From the NCBI GenBank assembly GCA_034336665.1, contig CM067568.1, forward strand, positions 14,045,983-14,109,982: 64,000 nt of DNA, written 5' to 3'. The first letter of the stretch is position 1, and every line of letters starts with the position of its first letter. Under the pieces are notes generated by a model. The model saw only the letters and a list, made by a program, of their open reading frames with translations, searched no databases and was not told where the DNA came from. A program made the position numbers and the translations under genes. This document shows, piece after piece, positions 39,929 through 51,689 of this stretch. The stretch is from Luscinia megarhynchos. Taxonomy: Eukaryota; Chordata; Aves; Passeriformes; Turdidae.

Positions 39929-40500
39929 GGGCTGTGGGGAGCCCCCGGCTGTGGGGAGGGAGCCCCAGCCCCGCGCTGAAGGGAGCCCCCGGCTGTGGGG
40001 AGGGAGCCCCAGCCCCGCGCTGAAGGGAGCCCTGTGCCAGGGGCTGTGGGGAGGGAGCTCCAGTCCCGCGCTGTGGGGAGCCCTGTGCCAGGGGCTGTCG
40101 GGAGGGAGCCCCAGCCCCGCGCTGTGGGGAGCCCTGTGCCAGGGGCTGTGGGGAGGGAGCCCCAGCCCCGCGCTGTGGGGAGGGAGCCCCAGCCCCGCGC
40201 TGAGGGGAGCCCCCGGCTGTGGGGAGCCCTGTGCCAGGGGCTGTGGGGAGCCCCCGGCTGTGGGGAGGGAGCTCCCAGCCTCGCGCTGAGGGGGGCCCCC
40301 GGCTGTGGGGAGGGAGCTCCCGGTCCCGCGCTGAGGGGGAGCCCTCGGCCGTGGGGAGGGAGCTCCCCAGTCCCGCGCCGTGAGGAGCCCCCGGCCGTGG
40401 GGAGCCCCAGCCCCGCCGTGGGGAGCCCCCGGCCGTGGGGAGCCCCAGCCCCGCCGTGGGGAGCCCCCGGCCGTGGGGAGCCCCAGCCCTGCCGTGGGCT
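39929..40500. repeat. GC-rich minisatellite, units of 38, 44 and about 52 bp
   Basis: A tandem array built on a GGCTGTGGGGAGGGAGCCCC core followed by AGCCCCGCGCTG and a linker. On the left the unit is 44 bp. In the middle a CCCTGTGCCAGG insertion lengthens it to about 52 bp. On the right (from about 40390) it shortens to a 38-bp GGCCGTGGGGAGCCCC unit repeated about three times almost perfectly. The plus strand has recurrent GGGG and GGG runs on one strand and CCCC on the other, giving G-quadruplex and hairpin potential. The array keeps several frames free of stops, which produces the spurious 465- and 302-codon minus-strand frames. Confidence 0.9.
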
Positions 40501-40520
40501 CCTGAGGAAGGGGAGCTGGC

Positions 40521-42944
40521 AGCCTCTGACTGCCAGTGGCACCCCCGGCATCTCTGCTCAGAGCGGGCTGAGAGGCCGCTAGAAGACATTGCGATGCCTC
40601 CGCTGCATTTGTTCCCACAGGGCAGAAGGTGGAAGGCTGATGTCTCCTCAAGCCAGAGACACGACTGTGGCCTTAGAGATGCCACAGCTACTGGTTCGTT
40701 CCTCATCTATAAACCCACTTTGCTCCACCAAAGGCAATTCATTTTGTGCTCATAAGAATCCAGCACCTAATACCTGAACTAGGACTCTTGTCCAGAAGTA
40801 ATAGGAGGGAGGAAACAAACTCAAAATTCATTTAAAGCCCACTTGGTTTTCCCAGTGATTAGTTGATACTGTAGTGTAGCCTTGTAATCAGTTTTTTCCC
40901 TCAGATCACTTGTCCAAAAAATGCTTGTGACTTGTTAAACACACACTTTGCAATCTCTGGCTGGAGACCAGAGGTTGTCCCCAGTGGTTTGGCATGACTA
41001 TTGTTGAGTTTAGTTTGTCGTGTTAGTTTTAGTAGCCTTACTGCACAGTCAAAGCATTAAATGTTCAGGTGGTGGGGGCCTACAAAATAAGTGGCTACCT
41101 CACTATCCATTTACTGAAAATCACTAATTCCTTTAGTTAATATTTTATGTATTTTCTTGATTTTATTCACTGGAGCTCTTAATTTGAACACCCAAATGTA
41201 CGTATTTATTTATTTAAATATCATACAATTTAAATTGAAAATGACATTTTCTACTTCTGAATATGCATGGAAAATTTTGTTATATGCTGGTACATACATT
41301 GCATGCTGCACTTGAGACATATCTGCATTTGCAGTTATATAATCAATAAACATGGGGTTTCGTCCCATGAATCTAGAATCACATTCTGAGCTGTTTTAAA
41401 CCAGTATGCCTCCACGAATTTAATGCCTGCCAGAAAATTTATATCAGCTAAAATTTTAGCCTCTGAATGTAAAAAAAGCTGCTTTTGATTTCTGTGGGGA
41501 GAAGTGTCTTAGGAGCTTCATTTTTTAAATTTAGTATTCCTGAAAACAGAGTGGACAATATAGCATTGTCAAATCTTTTGCTATAGAACAAAGAATGTAT
41601 CATGTATTATGTATTTGTTTTATAAGGTTCTTATGTATTTGGTAATAGTTCAACATGACTCACCTACGGTACATATCACTGCCACAGCTGTTGTAAACCT
41701 TCTTCTGAGTCAGAGAATGACTTTATGACCCAGAATTCTGGCAGTGAGTACTATCCTAGTGATTTTCCCAATTAAGAGAGAATTGTGAGTTGGTATCAGA
41801 GCAGGGTGAGTCAGTTTGATGTAAGGCAAAACCAGATTTGTCAGTTACTACAGCACTAGGTCAGTTTCCTCTTCCCTTCCAAAAGTCAGTGTTATGAAAA
41901 CCTGGCATCAGCTTATGATGGGACCTCCTCTGAGAATTCAGAAACACTGCAGTAGATCATGGAATCAGTTTTCCTTATTCCCAAATGCTCCAAGCTACAA
42001 TACCAGCCATCTATTTCTCACTGCCATGGGGTGCACAGTAGCTTTGCAGGATTTTGGGGCTGGTAGCAGTGAAGAGCTAAGAGGCAGCAGGGTTTCTCTG
42101 CTTTGCTCTAAGAAACCATTTTGCTTCTTGAGCATACCAAAATGCAGGAGGTCTGACATTAAAACCACATGTGGAACTCTGCAATATTTCACTGAAAAAC
42201 ATCCCAAATCTGCATGAACTGATTTTGAATAACAAAATTTGCAGAGAACGTGGGAGAATTGGTCAGCCACCTACTTGCTGTTAAAATTGTCTCAGAAAAA
42301 AAGGGGCCAGAATTTGGGATTGGGTACATGGATGAGCTATGAGGGCACGATGAACTTGAGTTAGGCTGGTGGCAACCTGGGTTTGCTCTGTTTTGTCACC
42401 ATGGCACAATTAGGAAGGATTTAAGTGTGAGATTGTGGTGAGGCCAACATCATACACAGGGCAGAGAGTGGAGACTCCATGACCAGCAAGCTAGGTGTAT
42501 TGCCAGCTAAGCCAGGGACTTCAGTGTTGACTCTGGCAGCAGCTCCCTGCTGGGCAGGCAGAGGTTCCCAACTCAAGATTACAGCTGGGATCAGGGTTGA
42601 ACTTTGGGTGAAACACAACTGATGGGGCAGGTTTGAAATAGTGTTCAGAAAAATAATTCCACAGCACCCACTGATGCAGCTGTAGAACAGAGGCTATTGG
42701 TGAATTTTGTACAAAAGTTTGACCTTGCTTAGAGTGAAGTATTTGTACTATACTGTCTGAAGCAGTTGTTAAGGATCCTGGTGAGGGTTAAGGAGGGAAT
42801 AGGTGGGAATTTGTAACATTTGAAGTTGATGTGCTCCTGTATTCGTGTCCTTGTTATTAGTCTACATCCATTTGATTTCATGCTCCAGAAAGTCATTGAA
42901 AAATCTAACCACTTTGGGTTTCATTTTCTCTTTGACCTGCTGGA
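40521..42944. other. AT-rich region downstream (plus side) of the CpG island
   Basis: Sequence composition drops sharply to AT-rich. No exon is convincing except the small minus-strand candidate at 41664-41704. No repeat family is recognised. Confidence 0.4.
41664..41704 (-). CDS. Small exon candidate (41 bp), minus strand
   Basis: The minus-strand acceptor TTCTCTGACTCAG and donor CGTAG|GTGAGTCAT bracket 41 bp. The bracketed sequence is open in phase 0 and reads KKVYNSCGSDMYR. The donor is excellent and the acceptor moderate. If real it would be upstream of the CpG island on the same strand, and so belong to another gene or an alternative upstream promoter. Such a short candidate easily arises by chance. 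Confidence 0.18.
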
Positions 42945-43290
42945 CCCTGCTGATCTGCAGAGGAGTATCTCTGTGGAGAAGTATCTGGGGGTCCTGGTAA
43001 ACAACAAGCTGTCCATGACCCATCAGTGTGTTCTTGTGGCCAAGAAGGCCAGTGGTATCCTGGGGGCATTAGGAAGAGCACTGCCAGCAGGTCAAGGGAG
43101 GTGATCCTGCCCCTCTGCTCAGCCCTGGCGAAGGCTCACCTGGAGTACTGTGCTGAGCTCTGGGCTCCTCAGAACAACAGAGACATGGAGCTCCTGGGGT
43201 GAGTCCAGTGGAGGGCTACGAAGATGGTCAAAGGTCTGGAGCATCTCTCCTTTGAGGAATGGATGAGGGAGCTGGGCCTGTTCAGACAGA
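42945..43290 (+). mobile_element. CR1 LINE fragment (3' part of the reverse-transcriptase ORF)
   Basis: The plus strand carries CR1 landmarks in order: GAGAAGTATCTGGGGGTCCTGG, GTGGCCAAGAAGGCCAGTGG, ATCCTGCCCCTCTGCTC, CTGGAGTACTGTG, GACATGGAGCTCCTGG, GAGGGCTACGAAGATG, CTGGAGCATCTCTCC and GAGGGAGCTGGGCCTGTTCAG. This corresponds to the C-terminal end of ORF2 (the -AKKASGILG- and -YCAELWAPQ- regions). The frame is broken by substitutions and a TGA near 43200, and both ends are truncated. It is inactive. Confidence 0.92.
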
Positions 43291-46200
43291 AAAGGTTATG
43301 GCCAGAATCTCTGGGAAGAGTCTGTGCAGTGGATTCTGGTTAGAGAAGGAAGAATATGCATGTGAACCATCTGCAGGAAGTGAATTGGGCTGGTGTGGAA
43401 GAACCGGCAGAACGCATGGAGCTTTGTATGAAATGCTGCCTGCTTCATTGGCCCCTTTGTTTTGTAGGACCTTCCAAGTCTTCCCCTCTGACCAACTTTC
43501 TTATATCTGTATGCAGAATACAAATCCAGACAGCTTTACTGAAGTGAGCAGAGCCACACCACATTTGTTTTGGTTAAATATGAAATTAAAACTGGAGGGT
43601 TGTTTTCATGCAGTAAACTTGGTTGGAGCATAAGGGAGAAATGCAACTTAAAATAGCATTTGGGAAATATATATAGCAAAATGAACAAACAATATGCAGT
43701 GAGTCATGTCCAGAGGTTCTTGCAGTAAAGGAGAGGATCTTCTCTGAGGAAACTAGCTAGGAATAACTTTTGCTTTTTGAAGCTGTAGCTACCCTCTGGT
43801 ACAGTGTTTTGGTGGTGGCCACTGGGTTCCTTTGTGGGTGCAGAGCACTCTCTGGGCAGAGCTAATTGCAGGACTGGACCATAGGCAACCATGTGCTGGG
43901 AGACCCTGTACAAGCTAGCAAAGAAATCTTCCAGCACAGTTAAGTAAAAAATATTTAAAATCTGGCTTGTCTGGCAAATGGAGACCAAGAACCACCATTT
44001 TATTCATGGCCAAGGGCCATACTGGAGGATGCCCAAGGCACATGACAACTGCCACTGTCCTGAGGGAATCTGTTACAACAGTTATTCTTTTACCTGCTGC
44101 TATGCAGACCTATCTTACAAGCTGGTGGCACAGCTGCCCTGAAGCAAAACTAACTGTACCAAGACAGAAGGCAGCAGCATAGGGTAACTCTGCTTTTATC
44201 ATTTTTGAAACCATGAAGCCAGATAGAATTGGCCAGGCTAGGAGGCAGCAGTTTGACCATCTCTATTAAATATAAAACTCAACACAGAGCAGAGAGAAGG
44301 GGCTCTGATGACACTATTTCAGCTTTGTTCTCATGGTAACCATTATGTCATCAGGATACCATGGTTACTGTAATACTACTTATATTTCAAATGTTAAAAA
44401 AGGCAGAAGGAGGAAAAAAAACTTTCCCCAAAGTTGAGAAAGAGATGTGTTTATTCAGAACCAAGTAGTCACAAGGAAGAATTAACCAGGAGTTATTAAT
44501 ACTTCCTGGGAAAGCCATTTTGAAACTGTGAAGGATTGTTTATTTAGTAATTATTGTTTCTTACTATTTCTGTTGCTGTCCCTGTCACCATATGGTGCAT
44601 GCCCTGGGGTTTCCCCTCTCAGCTTTGTCACCAGCAGCTATTTTGATAAATGCACACTCTGGAAGGTTAACATGGTCAGATTCAAAACTTTGGGAGCATA
44701 ATTTGTGCTTGAGTTATAAACCTCAATTTGCACAAAAGTCAGAAATAAAAAAATCCAGAAGTATAAGATTGGGACTGTGAGATTATCTCATTTGAAGGGT
44801 TCAAGCTAAGCAAAGGAAGTCTTGGCTTGGATGCTTTCAAGATGCTGAAGCATATGGCTCAGAGGAAATCAGAATGGCAGCTTGCTATTCCTTGTTTGAG
44901 CACAACAAGTATACTGATGGCAGAAGGTTTTCAGGGGATCAGGCCTGCAGACCCCCTGAGAGACAGCATGAGAGACCTTTGCTGCAGGAGAGAGCAAGAG
45001 CTCTGACACTGTAAGAATGTATGATTTTGAAAATGGTCTGATAATGTGAAGTGAAAGAGCTTTAGATAATTTTATGTGTGAATCTTAAAAACAGGAACTA
45101 AAATAGACAATACACGAACTTCCAAGAGCAGCTTGTGTTTGTGAGACCTTTGGTATTAGGTAGCTGCTCAACTTAAGACTGTTTATAGAGGTCACTTGGT
45201 GTACTATGCATTGTTGACGTCAGGACCTGGGAGGTAGTTTGAGACAAAATCCACAAATGCAGTGCGTTTAAAATTTCAAAATCACTTTTTGGCACGTTTG
45301 AGAGGTCAGGACTGCTCATTTGGGCAAGGCTGATTTTGAAATGGCTATTAAAAAGATTAACAAAATATTAGGTATTAAGATCTGATGGGGAAATGCAAAA
45401 ATCAAAATAATTTTGTTAACTTATGTATTTGCCTGATCTTACCACCTGTATTGTTCTCCCTCTCTCCCCTAATACTTGCTATCAGTGATTAAAGCAAATT
45501 TTAAATTATTAAAAAATTACTAAATTGGAAAGTAAATTTTTGAGGCTAGGGTTATAATTTTCTATACCAACTGAAAAGGGTCATAACAAAGCAGGTCAGA
45601 CTCTTGCAGAAGCATGAAACTACCAGATCTGGATGTTAGATCCAATCTGAATTGAGAAGTATAATATCTCACATATATTTTATATGTGTATACACTCACA
45701 GCATTAGTTGTATTAGCCAGTAAGAAAAAGGACTAATGGCTGCTGTGTAAACCTAACCATGAAGAAACCAATGAGATGTGTACAGTCAATTCTAAAATAT
45801 TTCCCTTTGATACACATCGAGCTTCCTGAAGCATTAAAGTACCCCACTTATCCCTAGATTGATTTCATCTCTCTGCAGGATTCTTTCTGTCCATATCACA
45901 TTGTCTCTGCATGCATTTTTCCTTCTTGCTGTTGCATATTTTACATACAAATAGTCAAATAATGAAAGTTTTGGTAAAACCAACAGCAATCACCATCTAG
46001 ACCTTCCTGTAAACAAAAATCCATAGTCCAGCTTCAGCAATTTTGGGGTGAAAAAGCACAAATCTGAAAGGAGGGGATGATGCTATAGAGAATACTGCTT
46101 TTGACTATAAAAATTTTCATGCCAGCAAACAGCTAGTGGTGTTTCTAGCAAATTCCCTCTCTCTAGATTAAACAATCAGCTGCCCTTTCTTAATGTTCAC

Positions 46201-47023
46201 TGTAGCCTAGCTCATTTTGTACATCTGTTGTAGTCTTGCAAATATTAGTAAACAAGCCTCTCACAGCAAGCCTTGCTGCTAAGCAGCACTGACAGACACT
46301 TGAGATAGCTGGAGTCTCTATAGCTGGATATGGCTAAAGATTTTTACCTGTTTATCTGTCTGGTTTAATAGTCCTCTTGATCCAGAATCAAGAAAATTTA
46401 TGTCCAAAATCATCCAAAACCATGAACAAGTACATTTGGTCCAGGACTACCATAGAGAAGTGTTCCATAGAAAATATCTTCTGACTTGAAATAGTCCTAC
46501 CAAGGTCAGAAATATTTAAAATATGAGAATTCAGATAATTCATTCATAAAGTGATAGTTTCTGTGATGCTTCCTAGGTTTTCCATGTGTCTGTGACAAAC
46601 AGCCTTTGCTACTGCAGTTCGTTCATTGCCAGTGTATTGCAGCAATTATGGTTGTACATGGAGATGTAAAGGATATATATGAATAATGGGGACCTTGAGG
46701 GATGGCAGGCTAAAACACTGAACCAGGGAGATCAAATTGATCAGGGCCTTATAATCAATACCTTGAGCAGAGATAATTTCAGTATTGTATTTCTATGAGA
46801 TCACCACCATAGAAAATAACTCTTTGTGTTTTAATAGAATATTGATGTCCTTCAAAAACGCCTTTTGTATATTGGTAAAAGACAAGATTTATCAGTGGTT
46901 TAATTAGATTTCAGGGCACATAACCAGCTAAGAACTTTAATTTATACATCATGGCAGGTAACATAAAGACAAGATGTATATCCCTTTGCTGAAAATAACT
47001 TGATTAAGAAACCAAGGACCTAC
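43291..47023. other. AT-rich region, no supported gene
   Basis: No exon with matched splice sites and a compatible frame is convincing. A pair of facing X-box-like motifs lies at 44331-44370 (see findings). Nothing else was recognised. Confidence 0.4.
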
Positions 47024-47194
47024 ATATTGTGTGTAGTCATCAGAAGTTGGCATATGCTCTGCAAGACTGCTTTGTCTGGCACCTGAAGCTGTTGTCAAGC
47101 TTTTTCTTTGAATTCTTCTAGTTTGGTATTCGCTTCCTATCTCGTTGTCACTTAGCTCTTCTGAACTGCCAGCAGCAGCGCCCTTTCTTTCTGC
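47024..47194 (-). CDS. Exon candidate (171 bp, 57 codons), minus strand
   Basis: The minus-strand acceptor GGCTTTGTCACAACAG and a moderate donor CAATAT|GTAGGT bracket 171 bp, an exact multiple of three, open in phase 0. The peptide is hydrophilic and low in hydrophobics: it starts AERKGAAAGSSEELSD, has a dibasic TRRIQRKSL stretch in the middle and ends TSDDYTQY. It resembles a disordered cytoplasmic or propeptide segment. The upstream candidate at 47534-47616 ends in phase 0, so the two join in frame. The family is not recognised. Confidence 0.32.
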
Positions 47195-47533
47195 CTGTTG
47201 TGACAAAGCCAGTTCACCAGGCACTGCTCAGAAGTTACTCCAAGCTGTGACATATGGGAGCTTATGAATCAGGTTTTCCCAATTGGAAAAGTATCAATAA
47301 TCAAAAATAGCAATGAAAAAAACTAAGAAGAGCCATATTGCTATCGTTTAACAGCATTGTCTGCCATGCAATTTATTACTTTTCTTCATGCAACAAATGA
47401 ACACTGTTAAAATTTATATACTGTAAGAAACATAGAATTTTAACTTTTTCTGTTAACCACATGAGAAAGAAACAAGTCATTCCCGTTATCCAGTGCTTGG
47501 GAAAGCACACCAGTTGGTGCGTGTGACACTCAC

Positions 47534-47616
47534 AGTGGGAGTAGCTGACATGGGATCCATATGGCACTTCAGCATGGAATTCAGCAAGAGAAACTGAAAG
47601 GTCATCCAAACTTCAG
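47534..47616 (-). CDS. Exon candidate (83 bp), minus strand
   Basis: The acceptor GAAGCTCTCTCTCCAG and the donor CCCACT|GTGAGTG are both strong. Only one frame is open: it starts with two carried bases (needs phase 1 from upstream), reads EVWMTFQFLLLNSMLKCHMD and ends in phase 0. It joins in frame to the candidate at 47024-47194, about 340 bp further along the strand. The 52768-52871 candidate leaves phase 1 and is compatible upstream. The hydrophobic core is too short for a clear membrane span. The gene is unidentified. Confidence 0.32.
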
Positions 47617-47834
47617 CTGGAGAGAGAGCTTCATCTTAAGATAAAAAAGAAATTAGTTACCTGTGGCCAACTGTTGTACCACTACCCTGCATCTTTATCC
47701 ATATTCCATATCCATATCTTCTTAAAAGGAAGCAGAGGTGGACTGTCACAGGCCTGAGTAAGAGGAGGCAAGAAGTAAATGGGTATTATTAAAAAAACCA
47801 AGTGCACTAGCTCCAAGCTCTGAGAATTACTGGT

Positions 47835-48250
47835 TGTGCTGGTTTTGGCTGGGCTAGAGTTAATTTTCTTCCCAGTAATTGGTATGGGGCTGTATTTCAG
47901 ATTTGTGCTGGAAACAGTGCTGGTAATACAATGGTAATATTGCTGAGTGGGGCTTACACAGAGCCAAGGCCTTTTCTGCCTCTAACCCCCCCATCAGTGG
48001 GGAGGCTGGGAGAGAACAAGAAGTTGGGAGGGGACACAGTCAGCTGCCCAGAGGGACATTCCTCACCGTGTGGTCAGGCTCAGTTACAAAGCTGGGCAAG
48101 AAGAAGGAATGGGGGAAGTTTGGATGGATGGTGTTTGCCTTCCCCAGTCACAGTTACATGTGATGGAGCCTTGGGAAGGGGGTAATCCATTTTGCTTTGC
48201 CTATAAAAGTGTCTTTATCTCAACCCATGGGTTTACCCAGTTTTCTTTTG
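47835..48250 (+). mobile_element. Degraded LTR of an avian endogenous retrovirus (ERVL type)
   Basis: Starts TGTGCTGGTTTTGGCTGGG, the widely repeated avian ERVL LTR 5' end. It continues through AGTTAATTTTCTTC, GCTTACACAGAGCCAAGGCC, GAGGCTGGGAGAGAACAAGAAG and GTTTGCCTTCCCCAGTC, ending near CTTTATCTCAACCCATGGG. An internal block before CCTATAAAAGTG is deleted and the terminal 3' part is lost. It belongs to a different LTR type from the copy at 9460-10384. No internal viral genes flank it. The overlapping open frames of 84 and 63 codons are LTR artefacts. Confidence 0.88.
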
Positions 48251-48354
48251 TGAATGCCTAGGGTTGTTTGAATGTAAGTAGCTGTTGGAACAGCTCAACA
48301 ATTAGGAAACAAAAGATTTAAGAATAAGTTCCTGTTCATCTGCCAAAGTGTCAA

Positions 48355-48392
48355 CTGAAAGGTCCCTTCCAGTTTTCATTGTAATGCGATGG
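48355..48392 (+). mobile_element. Possible remnant of a CR1 3' end
   Basis: AAAGGTCCCTTCCAG followed by a degraded ATTGTAATGCGATGG block resembles the CR1 3' terminus. It is only about 40 bp, lies about 100 bp beyond the LTR, and has no recognisable CR1 body upstream. Confidence 0.35.
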
Positions 48393-51300
48393 TGAGAGTT
48401 GCCTAAAGCAGCACTGAGGCATGACTAGACCTATATTCCAAAGTCAATTCTATCTGAGATCCATTTTGCTTGTTAAATTTACAGTATTTTAATCCCTTCA
48501 TTTAAATGTCAATTCTGTGGACATTAACTCTTTTACCTGTCTATATTTATTGGTGCAATACCCCAAAAGAGCAGGAAAGAAACAAAAGGGTGACTTTCAG
48601 TTTCAATTTAATGTCACCAGGACTCAAGTGACCTGATGTCTCTCTTGTTGATTCAGAGTAGTGACACACCTCATTAACATATTGCAAATACACACAAAAG
48701 CAACACAGGAGATGCTGCTGCTTGTGTTATTACTCACTTCCTATTTCCAACTTAAGAATATATTAGTAAAGACTGTTACACAAACTGTTGACAAGAAATG
48801 TAGTACAATGCATTGTAGGAGTATAGAGTGATACAATTTTCCTCTGTGGGTTGGAGAAAGTATTTTTCTGAGTGTTTGGATTACACAGACTACATAAGAT
48901 TAGCCTAGTTGTTGCTAATTGTTCTAACGCCCACCTTCTCCTCTTACATGGATTTATCATGGCTGGCATCATTATTCAGTCAGTACAGAAGCGGACAAAG
49001 AGTCAGAATTCCTGGCTCCTGAGAGTAATTTGGGTGATTTATTAGGTTTTTGTGTCCTTGGATCAGTCAGAGCTCTGTCTCTTTGTGCTTCCATTCCTCC
49101 ATATAAAAGCAAAAGTAATCTGGAGGTTCGTATATTTATGTCTATTATTCTTTCCCACTCTCTGCAGTAAAAGAGAAAATAAGTGTAAACATTTTGTTCC
49201 ATGTGAAAATTTGGTACTTGAAAATTTGTGTTTGTCAGAAATTGGGCCAAACTTTTTCCCTTTTCACCACAAATCAATTAATGCAAAAGCAACATGCATG
49301 GTAATATTGATATGCTTCCCTTTCTGTGGGTTGAAAAGTTACAATAAGTGCTGATTAGGAATTGGAGGCCTCAGATACTTCTGTAGTCCTAATGTGAATT
49401 GGCTGTCTTATGTTTCCTTAACTTTAGATTTTTAAAATTTGATTTCAGTTTGACTGGTCTCTGTTTTTGACTTGTCACTGTGTCACCCAAGTAATTAGTG
49501 ATTGTCATGCCACCCCACTGGGTCTCCCTAAAATTGCTGAGGGCCAGGTGAGTCTCAGGGCACACTGTTGGTTGTTCTACCTTATGCCCATTCAGAATTA
49601 ACAGGAGAAGTCTTCTGGAATTGAAGTGAAAAAGCACAAGGCAGCAGTACTGAAGTTCACAGGCGCAAATTAACATTGATATGACTCAGAACCATTCCAG
49701 TTTCACTCAAACACATGAAGTTTATTGGTGAGAAGGAGCAAAGGCCAGGGGTCTTGGCATCAGGGGACTGAAGCAATGCCTTCATCTACCACATTCATGA
49801 TGGTGGTGCTGGGGAGAAATCCAACAGAACACGTGGCAGTACAAATGGGAGAATGTAAGATATACAAGAACACTGCTACTATGAGTTTGGAAACCTGGAT
49901 GGGGTGAAATAGTTGTGCTTTGTGAGGAGAACAGTAGTTAACATAAAATCCTGTTTTCTGTCGTGGGCATAAGTGGTTCATGATGCCTGAAGATAGACTA
50001 TATTTTTATCTGGAAAATGCCTTTCAAAAGCAAAGTCAATGACTTTAGTAAACTGCCCCTCTCCCAGGGGGCATTTGATCATCAGTTTAGAGATGTTTAA
50101 ATAGGTCTAATAAGAATAAATTCAGTGAACCTTCATGCTGTCCAAATATTTTCCAACATATCAAATGCAGAGACTTTTCAAAGAGCTTGCTTAGAGATAC
50201 CAGAACTACAGAAACCAGCCTGGACCTTCTAGAAAACTAACATTTAAGGAAAATATGAACTAGGACATGATTTTTGAAAAATTAATATTATATTTTCTTG
50301 CAGTACAAGGTTAGTTTTTGGCTGCCACTTTAACTCCTTTGCAGAAAGGCAAAGAATTGCAGCAGGAATGGCTGGGATTTCACTGATTTAATATTTAGAA
50401 ATTGTTTCTCAATTCCTACCTCCTATCTGAGTGGGCTGTAATTCTGTGTCCTGAAGCACTCTAAGCTCTCAACTGCACCCCCAGTAGGGTGTTCTAAACC
50501 TCCTGGTTTGTTCTGCATCTAAATGTCACCTCTGGCTCTGAAAACCACTTAGGGTACTTCACAAATGCTCTCTCAAGGCAGCTGTCACCTCCTGGGAGAA
50601 AACAACAGCTTCCAGTGAATGGTACTGAATGATTAGAAAAGACTCAGAAGGAGAGGGAGTGGGGGAAAAGCTTTGTCAATATTTTTTTGTCGGTTTGGTT
50701 CTTGTTTTTTGTTGCTGTTATTGTTGATTTCTTTTTTCCCCCAGAGACATTAAAGTGTATGATTGCATTCTGTGTTTGAATGCTGTTGTACTGGATCAGA
50801 GCAGAGATTGCTTATTTTATGCCTGGTACCTTTAGGGGCAAGAGAAAATCAGTGGGGGTTTTTTATATGGAGTTATGTGCGGCCAAGGATGAGCAAATTA
50901 CCTCCAGGTCAGAAATTTTGAGAAGCTCTTCAAGAAAAATTAGTGTTTGTTTATTTATTTATTTTTTAATTTGCATAGATAAACCTGGATGTTCTTGTGA
51001 CCTGTTCTGTTATGGTCAGACTGCTTGACCTGGGTACTTCTACCACATATTTTTGCAGAATTCCCCAATATTTTGTGCCTGGAGTAGTTTGAAAATTCTA
51101 GGGTGTTTAGAAACATGGCTGCTTCTTAGTGCATGGAGGTTTTTTATCCAGGGGCCTGGATATTCTCTCTTTTTTATATTACTCTCTCAGTTCTGTTGTA
51201 GGCTCTAAGCAAGGGATACTGCTGTGTGAGTCTACTGGTTTTGTCTTTCTGTTATACTGTACTTTTAAATAATCATCAGGGTTGCCTAGAGCAAGGATGA

Positions 51301-51541
51301 GCACCTTTCCCATCTGGTTTTATAAGCATAAATAAATACTTATAGAAAAGACAGCTGTGGCAGTTCCCCCTCTTCTCTGATAGATCTCTCTTCAAAGCTG
51401 TGCATCAAAAGAGCAGTGCAAATATTCATCAGCAGGGACCATGACTCTTGAGTACTGGCACAGAAGAGTCACATGTGAACTTCTAAGCCTGCATAAGTAA
51501 CCTTCCAAAATGCAAGTTGAAAAAATAATAAACACACTTAC
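48393..51541. other. AT-rich region, no supported gene
   Basis: No exon, RNA gene or recognisable repeat family is supported. Open frames reach about 101 codons without domains. Short T-rich and TTTA-rich patches occur near 50680 and 50950. Confidence 0.4.
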
Positions 51542-51615
51542 CTTGCCAGCAGGGAAAGCAAGTGCCTCCTGTCACTCAGAGCAGCTCTCAGAGGCATTGC
51601 AGTCATGTATGGAAG
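51542..51615 (-). CDS. Exon candidate (74 bp), minus strand
   Basis: The acceptor CAAAGGCTTCCTTCAG and the donor GGCAAG|GTAAGTGTG are both near consensus. Only phase 0 is open, and it reads MPLRAALSDRRHLLSLLA in the second half. The signal-peptide-like candidate at 55933-55997 ends in phase 0, so the two can join in frame. This exon ends in phase 2, which does not fit the candidate at 47534-47616 (needs phase 1), so at least one exon is missing or one call is wrong. Not recognised. Confidence 0.35.
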
Positions 51616-51689
51616 CTGAAGGAAGCCTTTGTGAGGCCTTCAGAAATGTGACAGAAATTCAAGGCTGCTTTCACTGAGACACCAGAAAT

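Larger units (their letters stand above)
38360..40520. promoter_or_regulatory. CpG island, probable promoter and 5' exon region
   Basis: About 2.1 kb of extremely GC-rich, CpG-dense sequence stands out abruptly from AT-rich flanks. Density is highest at 38.5-39.5 kb, with many CGCG, GCCGCC and CCGCGG elements and several GGGCGG/CCGCCC Sp1-type boxes. Such islands mark vertebrate promoters. Minus-strand donor sites lie inside it at 39053 and 38558, and the only well-supported coding exon downstream on either strand is at 17.6 kb on the minus strand, so minus-strand transcription is favoured. A divergent plus-strand transcript cannot be excluded. Long open frames on both strands (up to 297 codons outside the minisatellite) follow from stop-codon depletion in GC-rich DNA and are not called as genes. 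Confidence 0.85.

Noticed and set aside
44088..44134. Minus-strand acceptor/donor pair around GGCAGCTGTGCCACC
   Set aside because: Two of three frames are closed, the acceptor is mediocre, and the phase matches no neighbouring candidate. Probably a pseudo-exon.
47931..48261. Plus-strand open frames of 84 and 63 codons
   Set aside because: Contained in the degraded LTR at 47835-48250.
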